NCBI GenBank assembly: GCA_029240775.1
Contig: JARDZQ010000046.1
Span: 1 to 8,510, forward strand
Length of the DNA: 8,510 nt
Direction of reading: 5' to 3'
DNA from: Rubrobacteraceae bacterium
GTDB taxonomy: Bacteria > Actinomycetota > Rubrobacteria > Rubrobacterales > Rubrobacteraceae
The first letter of the stretch is position 1. Each line of letters starts with the position of its first letter. This document shows, piece by piece, positions 1 to 5,131 of the stretch. The notes under the pieces are model-generated. The model had not been told where the DNA came from, ran no database searches, and worked only from the letters and a program-made list of their open reading frames with translations. A program made the position numbers and the translations under genes.

Positions 1-220
1 CGTGGTCTTCTTCAGCAATAGCTTCTACCGGAAAGAGGTGGTGCTTCTTTCCGAAGCCCATCAACCCGCCCATAGCGACACCCACGAACTGAAAGTTCTT
101 GTCGTCGTCTACGTAGATGTTCGCCACCTGACCGATGAGGCGGCCTCCGGAGTCGAAGACGCTCTTCTGGCGCAGTTCGCGTTGCGGGGGACGCGGGTGC
201 TGGGTGTAGGCCAGCCACGG
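1..220 (-). CDS. PRC-barrel domain protein, partial, 5' end disrupted or uncertain
   Basis: The minus-strand frame entering from the left edge encodes a PRC-barrel-like segment. Visible motifs are GGRLIGQVANIYVDDD, then a hydrophobic glycine-rich strand (FVGVAMGGLMGFG), then KKHHLFPVEAI. This is the usual order of a PRC-barrel: a G-x-V-x-D strand followed by a positively charged turn and P-V-E-A. PRC-barrels are small beta-barrel adaptor domains found in RNA-processing, photosynthetic and stress-associated proteins; no specific role can be given. The 5' end is odd. An ATG at 241 opens the same frame but meets TAG at 221-223 after six codons, and no ATG, GTG or TTG follows before the conserved part. 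A good ribosome binding site (AGGAGG at 261-266) lies three bases before a GTG at 257, but that GTG is in a different frame. Either the gene is broken by one substitution or indel, or it uses a rare start such as CTG at 214. The C-terminus lies outside the window. Confidence 0.55.
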
Positions 221-273
221 CTACGTTCGCCCTGGCTCCATTTGCCGCGCGATCCACGATCCTCCTTCCCTAC

Positions 274-303
274 AGCTTATTGGCGTTCCAAAACACGAGA
301 CAA
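274..303 (-). promoter_or_regulatory. Weak candidate promoter for the PRC-barrel gene
   Basis: On the minus strand, TTGTCT (303-298) and TAAGCT (279-274) are separated by 18 bases and lie just upstream of AGGAGG (266-261). The match to sigma-70-type boxes is modest. The position, between the preceding terminator and the PRC-barrel frame, is the main support. Confidence 0.25.
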
Positions 304-332
304 CGGGGGCGGCAGACTCGCGACCGCCCCCG
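304..332 (-). terminator. Hairpin terminator after the DoxX-family gene
   Basis: A 9-bp perfect GC-rich stem (304-312 pairing with 324-332, core GGGGGCGG/CCGCCCCC) with an 11-base loop lies 14 bases beyond the TGA of the minus-strand DoxX gene. In the minus direction it is followed by TTGTCTCGTGTTTT, a mildly T-rich tail. This fits a rho-independent terminator with an imperfect U-tract. It separates the DoxX gene from the PRC-barrel frame. Confidence 0.5.
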
Positions 333-345
333 GCTCCTCCTCCCC

Positions 346-942
346 TCAGGCCCGCGAAGGACCGGTGCCTCCGGCGCTACGTCTGTTGAACAGGGTTCCT
401 GCTGCCCCGGGGACGCCTATCGCGGGGAGGATCCAGCGGTCGAGACCCCACCAGCCGGCCACCCGCCAGGCCAGGACGAGCGAGATGCCCACTAGGGCCA
501 TCAGCGGGTTGGCGCCCGCGGTCCCGGCGAAAAGGAAGCTGGCGTTCATGAAGACGCCGAAGAAGGCCGCTATCCCGGTAAAGGCCCCGAGGACGAGGGC
601 TAACCCGACCAGGGTCTCCCCGAGTATCACGAGGTAGGAGAAAAGCGCGGCGTTGGGCACTACGACGTTCTCCAGAAAGCTCGCGTACCACTGGGTAACC
701 TGCGGGTGCTCTCCTGTGGTCTGAGCGATGGCGCCCTGGGCGTATCCGGTGACGGCCCCGCCTGCGCCCTCTCCCACCCAGCCGCCCTCGGCCCACTTGC
801 CCCAGGCGGCTTGCAGCCACTCGTAGCCGAGCCAGAGCCTCAAGATCAACCATACCGGGGCCATCCTGGTGTCGGCGAACAAGAAGCGGGTTATGCCCGG
901 CTCGGGGATCTCGGCCTGACCTGCCTGGGTGTTTGCGCTCAA
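346..942 (-). CDS. DoxX family integral membrane protein
   Basis: The product is a 198-residue membrane protein of the DoxX/DoxD-like family. The family is related to the small subunit of thiosulfate:quinone oxidoreductase and to membrane-associated oxidoreductase complexes; the substrate here is unknown. Four hydrophobic segments are visible at about residues 28-47, 97-120, 121-141 and 147-165. Family-typical elements include LRLWLGYEWLQAAWGKW near residues 35-50, ILGETLVGLALVLG at 107-120, and MNASFLFAGTAGANP at 132-146. A soluble loop (50-96) separates the first helix from the rest, and the tail is short and basic. I chose the TTG start at 942 because AAGGAGGAG lies directly upstream (953-945) and the frame further upstream (to 1629) runs antisense through the flavin reductase gene and is not protein-like. 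The gene diverges from the flavin reductase operon across a 171-base region with an inverted repeat. The family assignment is strong; its redox role is inference from the family. Confidence 0.88.
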   Translation of the reverse strand: MSANTQAGQAEIPEPGITRFLFADTRMAPVWLILRLWLGYEWLQAAWGKWAEGGWVGEGAGGAVTGYAQGAIAQTTGEHPQVTQWYASFLENVVVPNAALFSYLVILGETLVGLALVLGAFTGIAAFFGVFMNASFLFAGTAGANPLMALVGISLVLAWRVAGWWGLDRWILPAIGVPGAAGTLFNRRSAGGTGPSRA

Positions 943-1015
943 TGCTCCTCCTTCGGGCCGATTCTTGTTCTCAACGCGACGATACCCCCGCAGCGCGGGA
1001 GTGCCCTGATCCCAA

Positions 1016-1045
1016 TTGGTCAATTGCATGAGCAAGATTGACCAA
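1016..1045. promoter_or_regulatory. Inverted-repeat operator-like site in divergent promoter region
   Basis: A perfect 9-bp inverted repeat, TTGGTCAAT (1016-1024) and ATTGACCAA (1037-1045), is separated by 12 bases, giving half-site centres 21 bp apart, about two helical turns. The left half also lies in a local palindrome, AATTGGTCAATT (1014-1025). The site lies between the DoxX gene and the flavin reductase operon, upstream of the candidate promoter at 1062-1090. Similar sequence recurs at 4961-4976 and 5033-5050. The TGGTC/GACCA core resembles half-sites bound by some GntR-family regulators such as FadR and PdhR; that is family knowledge, not evidence for a particular regulator here. Confidence 0.55.
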
Positions 1046-1061
1046 ATGAGGTCCCGAATGG

Positions 1062-1090
1062 TTGTTGGCGCTGTTTTCCGGGACGATAAT
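1062..1090 (+). promoter_or_regulatory. Candidate promoter of the flavin reductase operon
   Basis: TTGTTG (1062-1067) and GATAAT (1085-1090) are separated by exactly 17 bases. The -10 box matches five of six consensus positions and the -35 box three of six. A start site near 1097 would leave a leader of under 20 bases containing AAGGAGG (1101-1107), six bases before the ATG at 1114. The inverted repeat at 1016-1045 would then sit upstream of the -35 box, a position compatible with activation or with control of the opposite gene. Confidence 0.5.
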
Positions 1091-1113
1091 GAGCGTATAG
1101 AAGGAGGCGAGCC

Positions 1114-1722
1114 ATGAGAGAGCACGTCCGTAGCGGCCTCGTAACGCTCCCGGAAGACCCGCCCGTCTGGGAGAGGGTCTTCACCGTCAATCCCCTGGTC
1201 GTGGTCGGGACGAAGGAGGAGGGCGGAGGCTACGACCTCGCACCCAAGCACATGGCGATACCGATGGGCTGGGAGAACTACTTCGGGTTCGTGTGCACTC
1301 CGCGCCACCGGACCTATCACAACGCCAGGCGGGAGGGCGTCTTCACCGTGAGCTACCCCCGGCCCACGCAGGTAGTCCTCGCGAGCCTGGCGGCCGCGCC
1401 GCGCGAGAGCGACGGGTCGAAGCTCGCCGCCCACGCCCTGCCGACCTTCCCTGCGAGCGAGGTCGACGGCCTCTTCATCGAGGACGCGTACCTGTTCCTG
1501 GAGTGCGCGCTCGACCGCATCGCCGACGACTTCGGGGAGAACAGCCTGATTGTGGGTCGCATCCTGGCGGCCCACGTTCGCGAGGACTACCTGCGCGCCT
1601 CGGAGAGGGACGATCAGGACCTGATCCACGGCTCGCCGCTTGTGGCCTACCTGAGCCCGGGACGTTACGCGCCCGTGGGTGAGAGCTACTCTTTCCCCTT
1701 CCCGGCCGGCTTCATGCGGTAG
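1114..1722 (+). CDS. Flavin reductase-like (FMN-binding split-barrel) protein
   Basis: The product is 202 residues, the usual size for a single flavin reductase-like domain. Family features are the early strand TVNPLVVVGTKE (residues 24-35), the segment APKHMAIPMGWENYFGFVCTP (43-63) where flavin is normally bound, then RHRTYHNARREGVFTVSYP (64-82), the 'neighbouring residues give up flavin access' region of the family. The C-terminal part has LFLECALDRI and LIVGRILAAHV (127-155), as in the second half of the split barrel. Members bind FMN or FAD and either supply reduced flavin to a partner oxygenase or act as small oxidoreductases; no partner oxygenase is visible. The ATG at 1114 has an ideal ribosome binding site, AAGGAGG. 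It is the first gene of an operon, with the M20 peptidase starting four bases after its TAG. The protein is probably cytoplasmic, with no signal peptide or membrane helix. Confidence 0.82.
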   Translation: MREHVRSGLVTLPEDPPVWERVFTVNPLVVVGTKEEGGGYDLAPKHMAIPMGWENYFGFVCTPRHRTYHNARREGVFTVSYPRPTQVVLASLAAAPRESDGSKLAAHALPTFPASEVDGLFIEDAYLFLECALDRIADDFGENSLIVGRILAAHVREDYLRASERDDQDLIHGSPLVAYLSPGRYAPVGESYSFPFPAGFMR

Positions 1723-1726
1723 AGGT

Positions 1727-2896
1727 ATGGACGCGGTGCCGGCTCATAGGGTGTCGGATTATCTCCACCGGCACCAGCCCGCGATGGTCGAGTTCCTCGA
1801 GTGCCTCGCGCTCGCCGAGTCTCCCTCGCTGCAGCCCGGGGCCCAGGACGAGGTGCTGGACATCATCTCCGGGGCGCTCGTCGAGCTGGGTTACGCGGTG
1901 CGTCGCCTACCGGGGAGCAGCGGCGGCCACCTCTACGCGCGGCCCCGCCTGCGCGAGCGCCGCGCGCCCGTGCAGCTCTTGCTCGGGCACTGCGACACCG
2001 TCTGGCCGCTCGGGACGCTCGTGGAGATGCCGGTCGAGGTCGCGGACGGCGTGATCCGGGGCCCCGGCGTCTACGACATGAAGGGTGGGCTGGCGCAGAT
2101 GGTCTTCGCGCTGCGGGCTCTCGAGGACCTCGGCCTGAAGCCCCCCGTCACCCCGGTGGTCTTCGTGAACTCGGACGAGGAGGTGGGCAGCAGGGAGTCC
2201 ACGCGGCACATCCGGCGCCTCGCGCGCCTCGCAGAGCGGGCGTTCGTGCTGGAGCCTTCGCTGGGACCGTCGGGCAAGCTGAAGACGGTCCGCAAGGGCG
2301 TGGGCCGCTTCTCGGTGTCGGTCGAGGGGGAGGCCGCGCACGCTGGCCTCGACCCGGAGGCGGGGGCCAGCGCCATCCTGGAGCTCTCCTACCTGATTCA
2401 GGCGCTCTTCGCCCTCAACGACCCGGAGCGCGGGACGACGGTCAACGTCGGCACCATAGACGGGGGCTTGAGCCCCAACGTCGTCGCGCCGCAGAGCAAA
2501 GCGGTGGTGGACGTGCGGGTACCCACGCGGGAGGAGGCCCGCCGCGTGGAGGAGGAGATAATGGGCCTGAAGCCGGTGACGCCGGGCGTGACGTTGCGCG
2601 TGGAGGGCGGTATGGGCCGCCTCCCCATGGAACGCACCCCCCGCAACCGGAGGCTGTGGCAGAGGGCGCGCGAGCTCGGCGGAGCGCTTGATCTGAGGCT
2701 CGAGGAAGGCGTGGCCGGCGGTGCCTCGGATGGGAACACCACCAGCCTCTTCACCGCAACCCTCGACGGGCTCGGGGCTGTCGGCGACGGCGCCCACGCC
2801 CGGCACGAGTTCGTCTACGCGGACGCGATGGTCGAGAGGTGCGCCCTGCTGGTCCTGCTGCTCATGGAACCCCCGATAGTGGATGGTGCCGCGTGA
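1727..2896 (+). CDS. M20 family metallopeptidase (carboxypeptidase G2-like)
   Basis: This 389-residue protein carries the full set of M20 metal-site motifs. These are GHCDTVWP with H88 and D90, GVYDMKGG with D117 (bridging metal ligand), NSDEEVGS with E151 (general base) and E152 (metal), a further acidic ligand E176 in VLEPSLG, and H360 in ARHEF. The lid/dimerisation domain is marked by SVEGEAAHAGLDPEAGAS around residues 196-213, with H205. The closest recognisable group is the glutamate carboxypeptidase (CPG2)-like branch, zinc enzymes that hydrolyse peptide or N-acyl amino acid bonds; the substrate is not predictable. The start is the ATG at 1727, four bases after the flavin reductase stop, with a weak purine-rich ribosome binding site that suggests translational coupling. 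An in-frame upstream GTG at 1679 lies inside the previous gene and is less likely. The stop overlaps the next gene's start (GTGA). No signal peptide is visible, so a cytoplasmic enzyme is expected. Confidence 0.88.
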   Translation: MDAVPAHRVSDYLHRHQPAMVEFLECLALAESPSLQPGAQDEVLDIISGALVELGYAVRRLPGSSGGHLYARPRLRERRAPVQLLLGHCDTVWPLGTLVEMPVEVADGVIRGPGVYDMKGGLAQMVFALRALEDLGLKPPVTPVVFVNSDEEVGSRESTRHIRRLARLAERAFVLEPSLGPSGKLKTVRKGVGRFSVSVEGEAAHAGLDPEAGASAILELSYLIQALFALNDPERGTTVNVGTIDGGLSPNVVAPQSKAVVDVRVPTREEARRVEEEIMGLKPVTPGVTLRVEGGMGRLPMERTPRNRRLWQRARELGGALDLRLEEGVAGGASDGNTTSLFTATLDGLGAVGDGAHARHEFVYADAMVERCALLVLLLMEPPIVDGAA

Positions 2897-3906
2897 AACC
2901 AAGGTACTTCTTCAGCTCCCTGACCCGCATCTCCGACCTGCCGGAGACGCGTTTCTCCGTGCAGCCGCTGTCCCGCCGCGAGTGGGGCACGGGCAACTAC
3001 GTGGTGGGCGAGGTCGTCTCGCCCCCGAGCGGGCTCTCCCGCCTGGAACTGACGACAGGGCGCATGGTCGAGGTGGTGGAGGGGGACCTGATCGTCGGTG
3101 CCTTCGGCGTGCGCTACGCGACCATGGAGGCGGTCGGAGGCTGGCAGGGTATCGGGCGCGACCGGATAATGGAGACGTTGACCGGCGCCGGGCTCTTCGG
3201 GAAGTCCACCTCGAGGTCCGTGGTACTCCCGCCGCTACCCTCGCTGCTCTACAAGGGGCACGTGGTCGTGGACGGGGAGAAGGCCGAGATGCGCGGATAC
3301 GTGCCGCCCGTCCCCGAGCGGGCCTTCGAGCTGCCGGTGGTGCTGCTCGTCGGGACCTCTATGTCCGCGGGAAAGACCACCTCGGCGAAGGTTGTAGTGC
3401 GCCTGCTGAGGGAGGCTGGCCTGGAGGTCGTCGGAGCGAAGCTGACCGGGGCGGGACGCTACCGCGACATCCTCGCCATGCAGGACGCCGGGGCGGAGCA
3501 CATCTTCGACTTCGTGGACGCGGGTTTGCCCTCCACGGTGATCGCCGAGAGCGAGTACCGCGGCGCTCTGCGCAACCTGCTCTCCCGTATGGCCGGGGTA
3601 GGGGCGGACGTGGTCGTGGCGGAGGTCGGCGCCTCCCCCCTGGAGCCCTACAACGGGGCGACCGCTATCGAGGAGATCGGGGAGAACGTACGCTGCACTG
3701 TGCTCTCCGCCTCCGACCCCTACGCCGTTACCGGGGTGATCGCAGCCTTCGGCAACCGCCCCGACCTGGTCACCGGGCTGGCCACGAGCACCCGGGCTGG
3801 CATCGAGCTCGTCGAGAGGCTCTCCGGCATCAGCGCGCTGAACGTTCTGGACCGGGACTCTCTGCCGCAGCTCGGGACGATCCTGAGGGAGAGGCTTGGA
3901 TTCTAG
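2893..3906 (+). CDS. P-loop NTPase-like protein of unknown function
   Basis: This 337-residue protein has two parts. Residues 1-145 form an N-terminal domain of unrecognised type, beginning KPRYFFSSLTRISDLPETRF and containing WGTGNYVVGEVV (31-42) and YATMEAVGGWQGIGRDRIME (75-94). Residues 148-337 form a P-loop domain with Walker A GTSMSAGKT (154-162, K161), a Walker B-like strand ADVVVAEVGAS (238-248), and the distinctive stretches GAKLTGAGRYRDI (181-193) and FDFVDAGLPST (205-215). The fold looks like the BioD/MobB class of P-loop proteins and is reminiscent of DUF1611-type proteins. I cannot assign a reaction. The start is GTG at 2893, overlapping the M20 stop by four bases, which implies translational coupling; an in-frame ATG at 2839 lies inside the M20 gene. 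It is the last gene of the operon and is followed by a strong hairpin. No membrane segment is visible. Confidence 0.75.
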   Translation: MKPRYFFSSLTRISDLPETRFSVQPLSRREWGTGNYVVGEVVSPPSGLSRLELTTGRMVEVVEGDLIVGAFGVRYATMEAVGGWQGIGRDRIMETLTGAGLFGKSTSRSVVLPPLPSLLYKGHVVVDGEKAEMRGYVPPVPERAFELPVVLLVGTSMSAGKTTSAKVVVRLLREAGLEVVGAKLTGAGRYRDILAMQDAGAEHIFDFVDAGLPSTVIAESEYRGALRNLLSRMAGVGADVVVAEVGASPLEPYNGATAIEEIGENVRCTVLSASDPYAVTGVIAAFGNRPDLVTGLATSTRAGIELVERLSGISALNVLDRDSLPQLGTILRERLGF

Positions 3907-3917
3907 ATCCCTGCGTG

Positions 3918-3963
3918 AGGCTTCAGGGTACGGGTTTTGCCTGACGCCCGTAGCCTGAAGCCT
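3918..3963 (+). terminator. Long hairpin, likely terminator of the flavin reductase-M20-P-loop operon
   Basis: AGGCTTCAGG (3918-3927) pairs with CCTGAAGCCT (3954-3963), and TACGGG (3929-3934) pairs with CCCGTA (3947-3952). A single G-G mismatch lies between the two helices and the loop has 12 bases. The 16-bp stem starts 12 bases after the TAG of the P-loop gene. Only a short TTT follows, so its efficiency as a rho-independent terminator is uncertain. It also lies downstream of the minus-strand UspA unit and may work in both directions. Confidence 0.6.
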
Positions 3964-4011
3964 TTGCATGGTAAGAAGCTCGAACTTTCGCATAAACACC
4001 ATGCTAAGGCT
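3959..4011. repeat. Second inverted repeat overlapping the operon terminator
   Basis: AGCCTT-T-GCATGGT (3959-3972) pairs with ACCATGC-T-AAGGCT (3998-4011): 13 base pairs around one T-T mismatch, with a 25-base loop. Its left arm shares bases 3959-3963 with the right arm of the hairpin at 3918-3963, so the two structures compete. The stretch from about 3965 to 4050 is visibly more AT-rich than the flanking genes. It may be a terminator for the minus-strand unit, a structured 3' end, or a remnant of another element. Confidence 0.4.
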
Positions 4012-4039
4012 ACGTCGCTCAAAGCCTACGAAACTCGCT

Positions 4040-4344
4040 TCAATTACGGCGCTCCGGGTAGACCAGAACCGGCCCCCGGGCCGCCCGCAACACGTTCGTC
4101 GAGACCCTGCCCAGCCTCACGCGCCCGACCTCTCTCGAGCAGCCTCCGGGCGTCTCTTTCGAGGGCGTCTACCACGGGTTCGGAGAGATAGGGGGAGCGG
4201 GGTGGGGCGTCGCGGCGGGGAGACGCCAGGCGTCGACGAAGTGCAGCTCAGCGCCCTTCTCTGCGCACAGGCCGCCCTCACCGCGAGGGCCGCGTCCTCC
4301 GAGCCGTCGGTGGCCAGCAGTACCCTCTCCGGTAGCGCGCTCAC
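4040..4344 (-). pseudogene. Decayed universal stress protein (UspA) gene
   Basis: The minus strand holds pieces of a UspA domain in successive frames. It opens with GTG at 4344, giving MSALPERVLLATDGSEDAAL, the standard UspA first strand. The frame then breaks near 4264, where GCGC replaces an expected GC. A second frame gives AEKGAELHFVDAWRLPAATP, and a third from about 4193 gives PYLSEPVVDALERDARRLLE. After about 4115 the C-terminal strand appears as LGRVSTNVLRAARGPVLVYP, ending in TGA at 4040. Compared with the intact UspA upstream, roughly 45 residues are missing, including the fourth strand and the first glycines of the ATP loop. At 305 bases it is well short of the roughly 430-500 expected. 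It starts four bases after the stop of the intact copy (GTG, gap 4345-4348), so it was probably the second gene of a two-gene usp operon. One frameshift could be a sequencing error, but the internal loss could not. Confidence 0.72.
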
Positions 4345-4348
4345 CGGC

Positions 4349-4852
4349 TCAGACCCTCGCTCTCCTCTCGGCCCTCCGGACGGGGACGTCCTCGTCGCGG
4401 GTGGCGCTTCTCACCACCAGGACGGGGCAGTGGGCGTGGCGGACGACGGAGTCGGAGACGCTCCCCATGAGCGCGCGTCTTATGGGACCCAGGCCCCGGC
4501 TGCCGACCACGATCAGGCCAACGCCGAGCTTCTCGGCGAGGCGCAGGATCTCCACGTCGGGACGCCCGACCCTCGCGTGTGCCCCCGCCACCTCGCCCAT
4601 GCTCCCAACCTTCATCACCTCCTCGTCCAGCCTCACGCGGGACTCGCGCCCGGCGAAATCGCGCATCCGCTCGTAGAACTCCGGGTCGCACACGAGGGAC
4701 TCGGGGACCGAGTAGGCGCTGGGCACGGGCGCCACGTGGACGACGTGCAGCTCGGAGTCGAGCCTCTCGGAGAACTCGACTGCCATCTGCGCGGCGCGAC
4801 CGGCCTCCGCCGACCCGTCGGTAGCCAGCAGTATCTTCATCGGGAACATCAT
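4349..4852 (-). CDS. Universal stress protein, UspA family, ATP-binding type
   Basis: This is a complete 167-residue single-domain UspA protein. It begins MKILLATDGSAEAGRAA (residues 5-21), the first strand and nucleotide-contacting aspartate of the family. It then has the second strand LHVVHVAPV and the strand VGLIVVGSRG, leading into the G-2x-G-9x-G-S loop (G117, G120, G130, S131). That loop marks the ATP-binding rather than the non-binding type. The final strand is CPVLVVRS. The C-terminal 15 residues are rich in arginine and glutamate and extend beyond the normal fold. UspA proteins are cytoplasmic dimers induced by starvation, oxidation or other stress; their molecular job is often unknown. 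Two adjacent ATGs (4852 and 4849) follow a GGGGGTG ribosome binding site; I used the first. It is the first gene of a minus-strand unit whose second gene is a broken copy. It diverges from the FAD oxidoreductase cluster, with a shared cis motif at 4961-4976 about 124 bases upstream. Confidence 0.92.
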   Translation of the reverse strand: MMFPMKILLATDGSAEAGRAAQMAVEFSERLDSELHVVHVAPVPSAYSVPESLVCDPEFYERMRDFAGRESRVRLDEEVMKVGSMGEVAGAHARVGRPDVEILRLAEKLGVGLIVVGSRGLGPIRRALMGSVSDSVVRHAHCPVLVVRSATRDEDVPVRRAERRARV

Positions 4853-4960
4853 CGCGTCACCCCCTGTTTCCTGGGAACTTCGCCGGCCTCCGGTCGGCCT
4901 CCCGCACGAGGTTCCGTTTCCTCATCAGACCCACTGTAGCCCGCGGCGGTCACGGCGCCC

Positions 4961-4976
4961 TGAGCAAATTGGACCA
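4961..4976 (-). promoter_or_regulatory. Shared cis motif upstream of the UspA gene
   Basis: Read on the minus strand the site is TGGTCCAATTTGCTCA. The matching minus-strand site upstream of the DoxX gene is TGGTCAATCTTGCTCA (1044-1029), identical at 13 of 16 positions without gaps. It begins 124 bases upstream of the UspA start and points toward it. No convincing -10 box could be chosen for this gene. Confidence 0.45.
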
Positions 4977-5070
4977 TCGGGTTGGCAAGAATAGATCAAA
5001 AAGGCCGCATGGCGTCCGCAGCGCGCGATAGATGGTCAATTTGGATGAGCCGGAAGGTTAGAATGGATCA
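4965..5070 (+). repeat. Imperfect 34-bp direct repeat in the usp/FAD divergent region
   Basis: Bases 4965-4998 and 5037-5070 align without gaps at 24 of 34 positions, offset by 72 bases. The best-kept parts are CAAATTGGA/CAATTTGGA at the left and AGAATAGATCA/AGAATGGATCA at the right. Each copy overlaps one of the TGGTC-type motifs. The repeat could be a duplicated operator or a duplicated promoter. The stretch between the copies holds no gene. Confidence 0.45.
5033..5064 (+). promoter_or_regulatory. Shared cis motif and candidate -10 box for the FAD oxidoreductase cluster
   Basis: TGGTCAATTTGGATGAGC (5033-5050) matches TGGTCAATTGCATGAGC at 1017-1033 with one inserted base and one substitution. 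A good -10 box, TAGAAT (5059-5064, five of six consensus positions), lies just downstream. The motif occupies the -35 region, with TGGTCA 20 bases before the -10 box, a spacing too long for a standard promoter. Regulator binding next to RNA polymerase is therefore as likely as a core promoter element. It begins 99 bases upstream of the ATG at 5132. Confidence 0.4.
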
Positions 5071-5131
5071 GGAGGGGCGGACGCCCTCGCGGTAAGCTGT
5101 TATCGGAGGCCCATGAGACGAAGGGGTGCGG

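Noticed and set aside
2..637. 211-codon plus-strand frame at the left edge
   Set aside because: It is the antisense shadow of the PRC-barrel and DoxX frames; its sequence is arginine/proline-rich with no domain.
946..1629. Long minus-strand frame continuing upstream of the DoxX gene, antisense to the flavin reductase gene
   Set aside because: The upstream part has no family features and low-complexity composition. The ribosome binding site and family N-terminus place the DoxX start at 942.
1907..2902. 331-codon minus-strand frame antisense to the M20 gene
   Set aside because: It is a high-GC antisense shadow. The plus strand encodes a complete M20 peptidase with all metal ligands.
4882..4898. 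Small hairpin GCCGGCC/GGTCGGC in the UspA leader
   Set aside because: Only seven pairs including one G-T in very GC-rich sequence; expected by chance and not worth a feature.
3968..4939. 323-codon plus-strand frame across the UspA genes
   Set aside because: It is antisense to the intact UspA gene and its broken neighbour, with no recognisable domain and no good start context.
5072..5088. GAGGGGCG/CGCCCTC hairpin in the FAD gene leader
   Set aside because: It needs a bulge and a two-base loop; too weak to support a riboswitch or attenuator.
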